33,691 bases of DNA from Yoonia sp. (GTDB lineage Bacteria; Pseudomonadota; Alphaproteobacteria; Rhodobacterales; Rhodobacteraceae): the NCBI RefSeq assembly GCF_017854415.1, contig NZ_JAFMHR010000014.1, positions 1 to 33,691 of the forward strand, given 5' to 3'. The notes under the pieces were generated by a model. That model saw only the letters and a program-made list of their open reading frames with translations, was not told the origin of the DNA and did no database searches. Shown here one piece after another: positions 17,234 through 26,671 of this stretch (position 1 is the first letter of the stretch; every line of letters begins with the position of its first letter). Position numbers and translations under genes: made by a program.

Positions 17234-20200
17234 TTAGCCGATTTCTTGCAGGCGTGCGATGGCCGCTTTGAGTTGGGCTTCTTCATTTTCGCGTAAGGCG
17301 AGATTTGCCTTGGCTTCTGCCACGACCTCGTCTGGCGCTGAGGCCACGAATTTTGGGTTGTTCAGACGGCCGCGCAAACCGCCCAGTTCTTTGCCCAGCT
17401 TTTGCATCGTCTTTTCGAGACGCGCAATTTCTTCGCCAACATCAATGAGATCAGCCAATGGAATACCAAATGTGCCGCCCTCCATCGGGATCGTGACGCA
17501 GCCTTTGGGGAAATCATCGACATGTGACAGACTTTCGATCCGCGCGAGGCGCTGGATCAGTACATGGTTGTTGTCCCAAGCAGATTGCCCTTTCGCGTCC
17601 AGACCCGTGACGAGTACTGGCACTTTGGCACCTGCTGGCACGTGGACCTGCGCACGGGCAGAACGCACGTTGTCAATCAGCCCGATCACCCAGTTCATTT
17701 CTCGGTCTGCATCTGCGTCGATCAGTTCATTTGCCGTGTATGTCGGCCAATCGGCATGGGCCAGCATTTTGGTGCGGTTGTCGGCCAAGCCCCACAGTTC
17801 TTCTGTGATAAAGGGCATGATAGGGTGTAGCAGGATCAGACATTGGTCCAGAACCCAGCGCAGGGTTTGTTCCGTCTCAAGCTTCGCGCTCGCATCATCG
17901 CCTTGCAGGATCGGTTTGGAAAACTCCAGATACCAGTCGCAAACCTTGCCCCATGTGAAGGCATAAAGCGCGTCGGCGGCGTCGTTGAAACGGTAAGCTT
18001 CCATCGCGGCGTCAACGGTTTCGCGGACCTTGCCGGTTTCACCGATAATCCATTTGTTCAGTGTTTGCGTGGCCTCTGGCCGGATCGCATCGCCGGGGTA
18101 GGAGATTTCGTAGTGTTCGGCAAAGCTGAACGCGTTCCAAAGTTTCGTGCTGAAATTGCGGTAGCCTTTGATGCGATCTTCCGAGATTTTCAGCACGCCA
18201 CCCAAGGCCGCCATTTGCGCGTTCGAGAACCGCAGCGCGTCAGCGCCGTAAAGGTCGATCATGTCGAGCGGGTCGATCACGTTGCCCTTGGTCTTGGACA
18301 TCTTCTCGCCTTTGGCGTCGCGAACCAGTTGGTGCAGATAGACGGTGTGGAACGGGTCCTGTTCCAGCACCGCTTGGGACATCATCATCATGCGGGCGAC
18401 CCAGAAGAACAGGATGTCTTGGCCCGTGACCAGAACGTCACCGGGGAAGTATTTCATCGCCTCGGTGTCTTCGGGCCAGCCGAGGGTGCCGAAGGGCCAG
18501 AGGCCGGAGGAGAACCATGTGTCGAGGACGTCGGGGTCGCGGAAAATCTTAATAGCAGCGTTTTCATTTTTACCAGCTTGGACGGCGGCGAAACCGTCGA
18601 TCAGAGCCTGTGCTGGGCTTACTGCACCCTCAATAATTTCGGGTTTAAAGCCATATAAACTCTCGAATTCGTTCTGCGCTTCCTGCTCTGTAGCTGCGCA
18701 AACCATGTGTAGTTTGGACACATTAAACGATCTGCTCCCGTCTGCATTCGACTCCATTGAAGGCCCATACCAAACCGGTATCTGATGCCCCCACCACAAT
18801 TGCCGAGAAATGCACCAAGGTTCGATATTCTCCAGCCAGTGATAATACACCTTCTCACCGCTTTCCGGCATGATCTTGGTCCGGCCTTCTTTGACCGCAT
18901 CCAGCGCGGGGCCGACGATTTTGGCGGTGTCCACGAACCATTGGTCGGTCAGCGCGGGTTCGATCACCACTTTGGAGCGGTCGCCAAACGGCTGCATGAT
19001 CTTTTTGTCTTCGACGTAAGGAACGGTCGTTTCGACCTCTTCGCCTTCTTCGTTCTTGACCATTTTGGTGGTCATCACTGCGTTGCCCTCTGCCGTGATG
19101 TCTTCGACCACAAGTTTGCGCGCCTCGAACCGGTCGAGCCCACGGTATTCCTCGGGAACCATGTTCATCGCTGCAATCATCGCCTCGTCAAATTCCATTT
19201 CACCATTGGCGATGGCCTGCGCGGTGGTGGCTTCTTCGACGTAGGGTTTGCCGTCCGCGCGCATCGCACCTTTGGTGTCCATCAACGCGTACATCGGGAT
19301 GCCGCCGCGCTTGGCGACTTCGTAGTCGTTGAAGTCATGCGCACCGGTGATTTTCACCGCACCTGATCCGAAGTCCATATCAGGGTAGGGGTCTGTGATA
19401 ATCGGGATCAGGCGGCGCTGTTCTTTGGGGCCAACGGGGATTTCGCACAGTTTGCCCACGATCGGCGCATAGCGCTCGTCGTCTTTGTGGACCGCAACTG
19501 CACCGTCGCCAAGCATGGTTTCGGGGCGGGTCGTGGCGATGGAGATATAATCGCGGACCTCGCGTAGGGTCACGTTGCCGTCTTCGTCTTTTTCGACGTA
19601 TTCATACGTCTCGCCACCCGCGAGCGGGTATTTGAAATGCCACATGTGGCCGTCGACTTCGATATTTTCTACCTCAAGATCGGAAATCGCGGTTTCAAAA
19701 TGCGGGTCCCAGTTAACCAGGCGTTTGCCGCGATAGATCAGGCCTTTGTTGTACATCTCGACAAAGACCTTGAGGACGGCATCGTGGAAGTTGCCGGGCT
19801 TTTCGGTCGCTGGCGCGCTCTCAGCGCCTGACATCGTAAACGCAGAACGGGACCAGTCCATGCTGTCACCCAAGCGGCGCGCCTGTTGTTCGATCTGCCC
19901 GCCTTTCGCGGCTTTCCACTCCCAGACCTTTTCAAGGAATTTTTCACGGCCGAGATCAACGCGCTTGGGTTGGCCGGTTTCTGCAAGGTCCTTTTCAACC
20001 ATCAACTGGGTCGCGATGCCTGCGTGATCCAGCCCGGGCTGCCAAAGCGTGTCGTAGCCCTGCATCCGCTTCCAGCGCGTCAGCATATCCATGATGGTGT
20101 GGTTAAAGGCGTGACCGACGTGCAGGTGGCCCGTCACATTGGGCGGGGGCAGCATGATGCAAAAGGTTTCATCGCGCGATGCGTTGGCACCTGCTTTGAA

Positions 20201-20281
20201 CGCGCCTGCGTCTTCCCACATTTTGTAGATGCGTGGCTCTGCGGTTTGGGCGTCGAATGTCTTTTCCATCGGCATCATCAT
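17234..20281 (-). CDS. valS: Valyl-tRNA synthetase
   Basis: The product has about 1015 residues, slightly long for ValS because of insertions in the editing and catalytic parts that are common in alphaproteobacteria. The class I motifs are present: HVGH (HIGH) in [14 protein letters not shown] near residue 55 and KMSKTKGNV (KMSKS) near 655. So are the CP1 editing domain, the anticodon domain and the C-terminal coiled-coil arm ([22 protein letters not shown]). It charges tRNA-Val and edits threonine. Several methionines start the frame (MMMPM). AAGGACC lies so close to the first that the second or third is more likely. The HD-domain gene lies 75 bases upstream on the same strand, with a hairpin between. 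Confidence 0.97.
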   Translation of the reverse strand: MMMPMEKTFDAQTAEPRIYKMWEDAGAFKAGANASRDETFCIMLPPPNVTGHLHVGHAFNHTIMDMLTRWKRMQGYDTLWQPGLDHAGIATQLMVEKDLAETGQPKRVDLGREKFLEKVWEWKAAKGGQIEQQARRLGDSMDWSRSAFTMSGAESAPATEKPGNFHDAVLKVFVEMYNKGLIYRGKRLVNWDPHFETAISDLEVENIEVDGHMWHFKYPLAGGETYEYVEKDEDGNVTLREVRDYISIATTRPETMLGDGAVAVHKDDERYAPIVGKLCEIPVGPKEQRRLIPIITDPYPDMDFGSGAVKITGAHDFNDYEVAKRGGIPMYALMDTKGAMRADGKPYVEEATTAQAIANGEMEFDEAMIAAMNMVPEEYRGLDRFEARKLVVEDITAEGNAVMTTKMVKNEEGEEVETTVPYVEDKKIMQPFGDRSKVVIEPALTDQWFVDTAKIVGPALDAVKEGRTKIMPESGEKVYYHWLENIEPWCISRQLWWGHQIPVWYGPSMESNADGSRSFNVSKLHMVCAATEQEAQNEFESLYGFKPEIIEGAVSPAQALIDGFAAVQAGKNENAAIKIFRDPDVLDTWFSSGLWPFGTLGWPEDTEAMKYFPGDVLVTGQDILFFWVARMMMMSQAVLEQDPFHTVYLHQLVRDAKGEKMSKTKGNVIDPLDMIDLYGADALRFSNAQMAALGGVLKISEDRIKGYRNFSTKLWNAFSFAEHYEISYPGDAIRPEATQTLNKWIIGETGKVRETVDAAMEAYRFNDAADALYAFTWGKVCDWYLEFSKPILQGDDASAKLETEQTLRWVLDQCLILLHPIMPFITEELWGLADNRTKMLAHADWPTYTANELIDADADREMNWVIGLIDNVRSARAQVHVPAGAKVPVLVTGLDAKGQSAWDNNHVLIQRLARIESLSHVDDFPKGCVTIPMEGGTFGIPLADLIDVGEEIARLEKTMQKLGKELGGLRGRLNNPKFVASAPDEVVAEAKANLALRENEEAQLKAAIARLQEIG

Positions 20282-20334
20282 GGTCCTTGCTGTGTCAGCA
20301 GGGCAGATAACGTGCCGATGGCGCGAGGGGAAGG

Positions 20335-20360
20335 GTAAGGTGGGTTTTAAGCCACCTTAC
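20335..20360. terminator. Hairpin at the end of the HD-domain gene
   Basis: GTAAGGTGG and CCACCTTAC, a perfect 9-bp stem, enclose GTTTTAAG. The stem overlaps the last codon of the HD gene and stands before valS. No T-tract follows on the minus strand, so it may be an RNA-stability or partial-termination element rather than a strong terminator. Confidence 0.45.
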
Positions 20361-20953
20361 GCCGCAAAAAGCGATTTGCGCTGACCTGATTGAATGACGT
20401 GGCGGTCATACGGTGTGCGGGCAAAGACCTCTTCGACCCGTGCTGCGAAATGCGACAGAGGCAAAGTATCGTATGCTGGATCGAAAGAACTTTGGTCCCA
20501 GCGCTCGCAAAAGGCGGCACAGTCGTCAAAGTATAGGCTGTCCCTATAGGCATCGCGTTTGTTGGCGTTCCCGCCCACATGATCGCCATAATAAAGCATT
20601 TGGAAATCGCCGTGCTTTTCAACCACCCAAGTCACCTGCTCGCGCACAAAGGGGCGCAGGATCGCAGCTGCATATTCATCGTGATTGTATGGCGCATAGA
20701 TATCGCCAATATCGTGCAGCAATGCGGCGACGATCCAATCAATGTCTGCCCCATCGCGTTCGGCCCGTGTTGCCGATTGCAGTGAATGTCCCAACCGCGT
20801 GATTTGATACCCCGATAGGCCTTCATCAAGCTTGACCATCGCCTCAAGCAAACGCGCGGCTGTGCCTTTCGTGTATTCTACCTCGTGTTCGGTTAGAAAA
20901 TCATAGTCTTCTTTGTCGCCATCTTTCATGGCTGTGAATTTCACGCGGTCCAT
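20357..20953 (-). CDS. HD-domain protein, candidate mixed-valent diiron oxygenase (PhnZ-like)
   Basis: The 198-residue protein shows the HD-superfamily ligand pattern: H56 in LGHSLQSATRA, H80-D81 in LLHDIGD, H91 in NHDEYAA, H114 in EKHGDF and D153 in CERWDQSSFDP. This H-HD-H-H-D set with a late RWD resembles PhnZ/TmpB phosphonate oxygenases more than nucleotide phosphohydrolases. The tyrosine and glutamate that close the PhnZ active site are not at the expected places (as I recall the PhnZ numbering), so the substrate would differ. The start is the ATG at 20953, with AAAGGA before it; the longer open frame to 21283 is not conserved. valS follows downstream. An ordinary HD phosphohydrolase remains possible. 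Confidence 0.7.
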   Translation of the reverse strand: MDRVKFTAMKDGDKEDYDFLTEHEVEYTKGTAARLLEAMVKLDEGLSGYQITRLGHSLQSATRAERDGADIDWIVAALLHDIGDIYAPYNHDEYAAAILRPFVREQVTWVVEKHGDFQMLYYGDHVGGNANKRDAYRDSLYFDDCAAFCERWDQSSFDPAYDTLPLSHFAARVEEVFARTPYDRHVIQSGQRKSLFAA

Positions 20954-21140
20954 AGGTATTCCTTTCGTTGACGCCTTTGTGGGGATGTTACGCCATTGCA
21001 CGTAGACTTGTAGAGGGTTTACGCGATCACGCTGGACAAGGTGTTGCTGGCCAGTAGGGTTTAGCGCATGCAAAAACAGCGCCTTACCCCGGTGAAGACT
21101 TTGGAACAAATCCAACCCAGCCAGTACAAATGGGACAGCC

Positions 21141-22208
21141 ATGCAGTTACCTGATTGGTTTTTTGGTCTTTTCGGACGTCGCGCGCGCACCGAAGATGAA
21201 GTTATCCGCCATCGCGGTCCCGCGACCCATATTGTGATCCTAGATGGTACGATGTCTTCGCTGGCCGAAGGGCGCGAAACCAACGCGGGCTTGACCTATA
21301 AATTGCTGTGCGAAATCAGCCGTTCCGAGAACATGACCATCCACTATGAGGCCGGTATCCAATGGCGAGACTGGTCAAACACGTGGGATGTGATCACTGG
21401 CCGTGGAATTAACCGCGGGATCAAGCGCGCCTATGGGGTCGTTGCTTCACGCTACCGCGCTGGTGATCGGATCGTGTTGATGGGCTATTCACGCGGCGCC
21501 TTTGCGGTTCGCTCGCTTGCGGGTGTGATTGATAGGGTTGGGTTGGTGCGCGATGATGTCGCGACAGAGCGTGCAATCGAGCAAGCGTATAGGCACTACC
21601 GCGCAGGAGGGGATAGCACGGCGGCGGGTGCGTTCCGTGCGCAATATTGCCATGCAAATGTGCAAATTGAAGCAGTTGCTGTTTGGGACACCGTCAAAGC
21701 GCTGGGCTTGCGGCTACCTGTTGTCTGGCGTTGGGGGCAAGTGCAGCATGCATTTCATAATCACGCCCTCGGGCCGCATATCCGCCATGGGTTTCATGCA
21801 CTTGCCAAAGACGAACGTCGCGCGGCTTACGCGCCGGTGATGTGGGATAGTCCGCCCGATTGGCATGGCCATATAGAACAAGTCTGGTTTCGCGGAAACC
21901 ATGGCGACGTGGGCGGTCAGGTCTGGCAACATCCGTTGGCGCGGCCATTGGCGAATATCCCGTTGGTCTGGATGCTCGAACGGCTTGAGGCATGTAATGT
22001 TCCGCTGCCGATAGGCTGGAAAGACCGCTTTGTGCAGGACGCATCTGCCCCGTCGATCGGGAATTGGCGGGGGTGGGCCAAGATATTCTTGACGCGGCGC
22101 AAGCGGCGCATTGGGAGCGATCCGTCAGAGCGTTTGCACGAAAGCATCACAGGTCACATTCCTGACGCTTCAGTCCTTGTGCCGCTGCATGATCAAACAG
22201 GTGGCTGA
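21141..22208 (+). CDS. DUF2235 alpha/beta-hydrolase-like protein
   Basis: The 355-residue protein has the DUF2235 layout: ILDGTMSSL near residue 33, nucleophile elbow GYSRGAF with S117, a possible acid in AVWDTVKALG, and RGNHGDVGG carrying the likely catalytic histidine. Some DUF2235 proteins are type VI secretion phospholipases (Tle1-like). No VgrG, immunity or other secretion gene lies nearby, and there is no signal peptide, so an ordinary cytoplasmic esterase or lipase is more likely. The gene stands alone and diverges from the HD gene. Its 3' end overlaps the convergent thioesterase gene by 39 bases. Confidence 0.8.
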   Translation: MQLPDWFFGLFGRRARTEDEVIRHRGPATHIVILDGTMSSLAEGRETNAGLTYKLLCEISRSENMTIHYEAGIQWRDWSNTWDVITGRGINRGIKRAYGVVASRYRAGDRIVLMGYSRGAFAVRSLAGVIDRVGLVRDDVATERAIEQAYRHYRAGGDSTAAGAFRAQYCHANVQIEAVAVWDTVKALGLRLPVVWRWGQVQHAFHNHALGPHIRHGFHALAKDERRAAYAPVMWDSPPDWHGHIEQVWFRGNHGDVGGQVWQHPLARPLANIPLVWMLERLEACNVPLPIGWKDRFVQDASAPSIGNWRGWAKIFLTRRKRRIGSDPSERLHESITGHIPDASVLVPLHDQTGG

Positions 22209-22655
22209 CCCTGTCGCGTAAAGCTTACCACTTTTTGCGTCCCTGATTTCACCGCTTGAAACACCTGTGCTGCGACCGGCGTGATCGATTGTGCCGGTCG
22301 CAATGATTTCTGCACCAACAGGGATCGCGCCCGTCAGGTTCACTTTGTATTCCAGCGTTGTGTAGACTGATCCTTTGGGCGTCACTGTCATCACGGCACA
22401 AGACATGCAGCTGTCCAGCAAGGTGCCGTACCATCCGCCATGCACGCCGCCCGCTGGGTTGGTGTGTTGAAATTCCGGCACGCCACGAAAGACGACTTTG
22501 CCTGCTTCAACGATATCAAGTGTGTAGTTCATCAATGCAGATATGGGTGGGCGGCTAACGTGGCCATCGCGCATCGCTTGCATGAACTCCAAACCCGACA
22601 TTGAAAGCATCATTTCAATGTCGGGCATTTGGTCGGGGGACGTTGCTGTAAACAT
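22170..22655 (-). CDS. PaaI-family (hotdog) thioesterase
   Basis: The 161-residue protein is a hotdog-fold acyl-CoA thioesterase of the PaaI type. The active-site segment NPAGGVHGGWYGTLLDSCMSCAVM lies near residue 65 and is followed by the VYTTLEYKVNLTGAIPVG strand. The substrate is unknown. The ATG at 22655 has CGAGG before it; the open frame further upstream overlaps metF. It begins 40 bases after metF ends on the same strand, so both probably share a transcript. Codons 10-21 contain a perfect 13-bp inverted repeat that would form a very stable mRNA hairpin. The 3' end overlaps the convergent DUF2235 gene. Confidence 0.85.
   Translation of the reverse strand: MFTATSPDQMPDIEMMLSMSGLEFMQAMRDGHVSRPPISALMNYTLDIVEAGKVVFRGVPEFQHTNPAGGVHGGWYGTLLDSCMSCAVMTVTPKGSVYTTLEYKVNLTGAIPVGAEIIATGTIDHAGRSTGVSSGEIRDAKSGKLYATGSATCLIMQRHKD
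22594..22625. repeat. Perfect 13-bp inverted repeat inside the thioesterase gene
   Basis: CCCGACATTGAAA and TTTCAATGTCGGG surround the 6-base loop GCATCA. Beyond them CCAAA/TTTGG can extend the stem after a small bulge. It lies 30-62 bases into the coding sequence, downstream of metF in the same transcription direction, with no T-tract after it. Confidence 0.75.
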
Positions 22656-22695
22656 AGGGCCTCGGGGGTAATTACTTTTCCCGCAAGCTGGTTGT

Positions 22696-23559
22696 TTAGG
22701 CCACCTTTTGCAACTGTGCTCTGGCGGTTCTGCCAAGAGCATGACAAATGTCGCGAGTCAGGTCCGGGCGGTTAAGCGTATAGAAATGCAGGTGATCGAC
22801 ACCTCCTTGGATCAAGTCGTCGCACAGTTCGGTTGCGATTGCTGTCGCCAAAAGGGCAGTCGTGTCCGGCGTCGCATGGGCAAAAGCGTCTCGGACGACC
22901 AGCGGGATCGATGCGCCGCAACGGGCAGCAAAGCGTTGCGTACCTGCCCAGTTTTCGATCGGCAAGATACCGGGAATGATCGGCGCATCGATCCCGGCCT
23001 TTACGCAAGCGTCACGAAAACGGAAAAAGGTGTCCGTTTCAAAGAAGAACTGCGTAATCGCTGATGTGGCCCCCGCATCGATTTTGCGTTTGAGAAAGGC
23101 GATGTCAGCGGCCTGATCAGCTGCGTCAGGGTGCTTTTCGGGGTAGGCGCCAACACGAATGTTGAAGTTGCCAGTGTCCGCAAGTGCCGCGATCAGATCA
23201 ACAGAACTGGCGAAACCATCCGGATGGGCGGCGTAGTTACTCGCCCCCTGCGGGGCATCGCCGCGCAGGGCTACGATATCGCGCACGCCCGTGTCGGCAT
23301 AACTTTGGGCTATGGCCAAGGTTTCTGCCTTGGTGGCGTCCACGCAAGTCAGGTGAGCAGCCACGTTCAAACCGCTGGTATTATGGATCGCCGCGACGGC
23401 CTCGTGGGTCAGTTTGCGCGTTGTTCCTCCCGCGCCGTAGGTTACGGACACGAAAGCCGGATCAAGAGGCGCGAGCATCTGGACGCAATCATGCAGGCGA
23501 AATGCGCCTTCCAGATTTTTAGGTGGGAAGAATTCGAATGATACGGATGGGTTTGACAT
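22696..23559 (-). CDS. metF: 5,10-methylenetetrahydrofolate reductase
   Basis: The 287-residue product has the MetF barrel hallmarks: SFEFFPPK at the start, VSVTYGAGG near residue 38, HLTCVDATK, IVALRGD near 100, and GAYPEKHP. It reduces methylene-THF to methyl-THF for methionine synthesis, drawing on the same one-carbon pool that GcvT fills. AAGAGGTAG precedes the ATG at 23559. The open frame reaches 23628, but those residues are not conserved. It diverges from metR across 93 bases and is followed by the thioesterase gene. Regulation by MetR with homocysteine as coinducer is expected from the arrangement. Confidence 0.96.
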   Translation of the reverse strand: MSNPSVSFEFFPPKNLEGAFRLHDCVQMLAPLDPAFVSVTYGAGGTTRKLTHEAVAAIHNTSGLNVAAHLTCVDATKAETLAIAQSYADTGVRDIVALRGDAPQGASNYAAHPDGFASSVDLIAALADTGNFNIRVGAYPEKHPDAADQAADIAFLKRKIDAGATSAITQFFFETDTFFRFRDACVKAGIDAPIIPGILPIENWAGTQRFAARCGASIPLVVRDAFAHATPDTTALLATAIATELCDDLIQGGVDHLHFYTLNRPDLTRDICHALGRTARAQLQKVA

Positions 23560-23614
23560 GATGCTACCTCTTGCTTGCTTTACGTTTGTGATCTGGATAT
23601 TGGATTGAGGCAAA

Positions 23615-23640
23615 TTCATATAATTCACTAAAGTTATGAA
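23615..23640. promoter_or_regulatory. Candidate MetR operator between metF and metR
   Basis: TTCATA at 23615-23620 and TATGAA at 23635-23640 are inverted, with another TTCA between them. TTCA/TGAA half-sites are what MetR recognises in enterobacteria. The spacing does not match the TGAA-N5-TTCA form exactly, so this is a position-supported guess. Confidence 0.4.
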
Positions 23641-23652
23641 GGCCGCTCACAA

Positions 23653-24573
23653 ATGCATATCGAATTCCGGCATCTGCGCACGATCAAGGCAATCCACGAC
23701 ACGGGCGGATTGGCCCGCGCGGCGGATTTGCTGAATATTACGCAATCGGCGCTATCCCATCAGATAAAGGGGATCGAGGATCAAGCAGGGGTCGCGTTAT
23801 TCACCCGCCGTTCAAAGCCGTTGAAATTATCGTCGGCGGGGATGCGCATGTTGGCGGCGGCAGAAGCGATTTTGCCGCAAGTGGCCGCCCTTGAAGCCGA
23901 ATTCTCGGGAATTGTCGCTGGTAAATCTGGGCGTTTGCATATCGCGATTGAATGTCATGCATGCTTTGAATGGTTATTTCCCGTGCTTGAGCAGTTCCGC
24001 AAGGCATGGCCGGATGTCGATGTTGATATTCGCCCTGGTCTGGCATTTGACGCATTGCCCGCATTGCGAAAAGAAGAAGTGGATTTGGTGGTGTCTTCCG
24101 ATCCGGAGGATCTGCCGGAGACCGATTTTACACCGCTTTTTGACTATGAACCCGTCTTCGTTGCCTCATCATCGCATCCGTTGGCCCAAAAAGATGTGAT
24201 TGAAGCAGAGGATTTTCGAGGTGAAACGCTGATCACCTATCCGGTTGATCGCGCGCGGCTGGATATCTTTTCGCAACTGTTGACGCCGGCCAAAGTAGAA
24301 CCGGCTGCCGTGCGGCAGGTAGAGTTGACGGCGGTGATCTTGCTGTTGGTGGCGTCGAACCGCGGTGTCGCGGTCTTGCCTGATTGGGTTGTGCAGCAGG
24401 TGCGTTACAGTTCGGACTATGTCACCCGCCCACTTACAAAATCCGGCATTACCCGCCGTTTGTATGCAGCAACGCGTGCTGATGATACCAGTCTGCCATT
24501 TATGGCGCATCTTATCCGGCTCGCGCGGCAGGAAGCAGTCAAACTGCAGCGCGGCGGTTCGGCTGGAGGGTAA
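23653..24573 (+). CDS. metR: LysR-family transcriptional regulator, MetR-like
   Basis: The 306-residue protein has an N-terminal winged HTH (RHLRTIKAIHDTGGLARAADLLNITQSALSHQIKGIED) and a LysR effector domain. The segment IECHACFEWLFPVLEQFRKAWPDVDVDI is typical of MetR. Divergence from metF supports the role of methionine-pathway activator responding to homocysteine. The ATG at 23653 opens the conserved HTH. Its last 35 bases overlap the end of the convergent GGDEF-EAL gene. Confidence 0.88.
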   Translation: MHIEFRHLRTIKAIHDTGGLARAADLLNITQSALSHQIKGIEDQAGVALFTRRSKPLKLSSAGMRMLAAAEAILPQVAALEAEFSGIVAGKSGRLHIAIECHACFEWLFPVLEQFRKAWPDVDVDIRPGLAFDALPALRKEEVDLVVSSDPEDLPETDFTPLFDYEPVFVASSSHPLAQKDVIEAEDFRGETLITYPVDRARLDIFSQLLTPAKVEPAAVRQVELTAVILLLVASNRGVAVLPDWVVQQVRYSSDYVTRPLTKSGITRRLYAATRADDTSLPFMAHLIRLARQEAVKLQRGGSAGG

Positions 24574-26509
24574 GGTTTTCGTCTCTGCGAAAACTGTGCG
24601 TGTTGGTTATCAACCGTAGGTATGTTTCATCGAATGGCATCGCGGCCCCAAAATAATTGCCCTGCACATATGTACAGCCCATGCTTTGGAGCATGTCGCG
24701 CTGCCCTTGCGTTTCGACACCTTGCGCGATCAGATCAACTTGCAAACCTTTGCCCATGGTCAGTAGGCCCGCAATCAGGACTTTTGCGGCAGGGTCAATG
24801 CCAAGATCGCGCACAAATCCTGTATCAAGCTTAAGTTCGTCAAACGCCAATTCCTTAAGGTGCTGCAATGACGCGTAGCCAGTGCCAAAATCATCCAGTG
24901 AAATCCGCACGCCAGCTTGACGGAACTGATTTATCGATGTGCGAATAATTTCGCTTGAACGTGCGAAAAATACGTCTTCGGTTATTTCAAAAGTTAGAAA
25001 GGGCAGCAAATTGGGGTATTGTTCGATCAAGGCAAATAGTTCTTGGCGGCCAACAAGTGTGGCCAATGTCACTTCTGGCATATTGATGGACACATGCCCA
25101 GGATTGAGCCCGTCTTCGACAAGTGCGGCCAGATCTTTCAATACCAGCGAAGCGGCGTGGATCATGAATGTACCTTGCAGCGATAATTCGTTGATCAACG
25201 GCAAAAACTGGGAAGGCGGCAATAGCCCGCGTGTCGGGTGCTGCCAGCGTGATAACGCCTCAAAACCTACGATTTCACCTGTATCAAGGTGAATCTTCGG
25301 CTGATAATGCGGTAAAATTTGTCCGCGTTCCATGGCATCAAGCAAAGTCAGGCGGTCTTGGGGCGTCGGCCGCACCGGAAAGGCGGCCTTATTATAGATT
25401 TTGACCTGAGTGTCCCTGTCTTGTTTGGCCAAATACATGGCCTGATCGGCCTGTGAAAGCAGTTCTGTGGGTGTGTTGGCATCCGGACCTTGACGCGCGA
25501 TTCCGATGCTAATCCCGACATTGAGCAGCTTTTGGTTGTAGGGAATGGCATCTGCCAGCAAAGCAGTGATCTGGGCTGCAAATTGGTGTGCTTGGGTGAC
25601 CGAGGTAACGCGCGCCGTCAGCACAGAGAATTCGTCGCCGCCGACGCGCGCGACCCAATCGTCTTGATCCGCCACTTTTTGCAAGCGGTCCGCTACGGTG
25701 CGTAGCACAGCATCCCCTGCATCGTGCCCATAGCTGTCATTGATCGGCTTGAACCCGTCAAGGTCGATCGAAAAGACCGTCACGCCTTGCTTGTTGGCGT
25801 GTTGGTTCATCATGCTCTGCGCTATTTCATCAAAGGCGCGGCGGTTCATCAGGCCGGTCAGGCTGTCGGTACGCGAAAGTCGTTCTAGTTCGACCATCCG
25901 CAAATTCGCCTTTTGCTGTGCGCGTTCAAGCGCGAGGCGCGTGGCTTTTTGTCGGTTCATCGTGTCGAAGGTGCTGAAAATGTAAACCCCGGTTAGTACC
26001 GCGATCATAACCCAATAAACAGCTTGGGTTTCATAAACAGGGTTTTGCGACAGGTTCCATAACATCCAGAAAACCGCACCAGAGGCGGGTATCATCTGGC
26101 TCCAGTTAAATAGGGGTAGCAGGGCGAATGAATTGCTGATGTGCACAAATATGCCGAATGCCCAGATGTATCCTGCCAGCACGAACGGCAAAGCGTCGCT
26201 CTGCGACAAGACCACTGAAAAGCTTAAAAAAGAGAGCATTGCAAACCAATTGGCCCCAAAAATAGCAATCGCCATGGGCAGACCAAGCCGATTTTCAAAC
26301 TGAGATGCGCGCCTGTTCAATGGGTACGACACCCCTTCAAGGCAAAGGATACAAAATCCTGCGATCAGGCCCTGCCAGCCAAATCCGGACAATTGGCAAA
26401 CACCAACCATCAAGAGTGCCGTCACAACCCGCCTTGGCACATCACGGCCAGAAATGTGACCTGCGATCTGCGTTTGGTGCAAAAAACGTTGTTTGATCTT
26501 CCGCCGCAT
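24539..26509 (-). CDS. Membrane-anchored GGDEF-EAL protein (cyclic di-GMP turnover)
   Basis: The 656-residue protein has about six membrane helices in residues 25-200 (MASE-like sensor region) and a short coiled linker. A GGDEF domain follows with an intact ARVGGDEFSVL near residue 288, then an EAL domain with GFEALSRW near 416, SINMPEV, EITED, DDFGTGYASL, ELKLD and YVQG. The usual AEGVE near residue 595 reads AQGVE, so one conserved acidic residue is glutamine; phosphodiesterase activity may be reduced. The ATG at 26509 follows GGGG at a proper distance. The open frame extends to 26620 without conserved sequence. No partner gene is adjacent. Confidence 0.9.
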   Translation of the reverse strand: MRRKIKQRFLHQTQIAGHISGRDVPRRVVTALLMVGVCQLSGFGWQGLIAGFCILCLEGVSYPLNRRASQFENRLGLPMAIAIFGANWFAMLSFLSFSVVLSQSDALPFVLAGYIWAFGIFVHISNSFALLPLFNWSQMIPASGAVFWMLWNLSQNPVYETQAVYWVMIAVLTGVYIFSTFDTMNRQKATRLALERAQQKANLRMVELERLSRTDSLTGLMNRRAFDEIAQSMMNQHANKQGVTVFSIDLDGFKPINDSYGHDAGDAVLRTVADRLQKVADQDDWVARVGGDEFSVLTARVTSVTQAHQFAAQITALLADAIPYNQKLLNVGISIGIARQGPDANTPTELLSQADQAMYLAKQDRDTQVKIYNKAAFPVRPTPQDRLTLLDAMERGQILPHYQPKIHLDTGEIVGFEALSRWQHPTRGLLPPSQFLPLINELSLQGTFMIHAASLVLKDLAALVEDGLNPGHVSINMPEVTLATLVGRQELFALIEQYPNLLPFLTFEITEDVFFARSSEIIRTSINQFRQAGVRISLDDFGTGYASLQHLKELAFDELKLDTGFVRDLGIDPAAKVLIAGLLTMGKGLQVDLIAQGVETQGQRDMLQSMGCTYVQGNYFGAAMPFDETYLRLITNTHSFRRDENLTLQPNRRAAV

Positions 26510-26671
26510 GTTGACCCCAAGCCATTTGCAGATCGGTATGCATGACGTGGGAAAACAAACCGTTAAGCCGTGCGCAGAAATCCATTCAGGGCTTCGGGCG
26601 GGTTGCCTCTTGTTCCGCACACCACTTGGGCCTATACGCCGCGCTTGATCCCGAACCGAAGGACGTCCGAA

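Noticed and set aside
17259-19366. Long plus-strand frames opposite valS (17259-17966, 17843-18658, 18785-19366)
   Set aside because: Antisense shadows of valS with no ribosome binding sites or recognisable domains.
23560-23652. SAM-type riboswitch upstream of metF
   Set aside because: The 93-base gap lacks SAM-II or other SAM aptamer motifs; a MetR site fits better.
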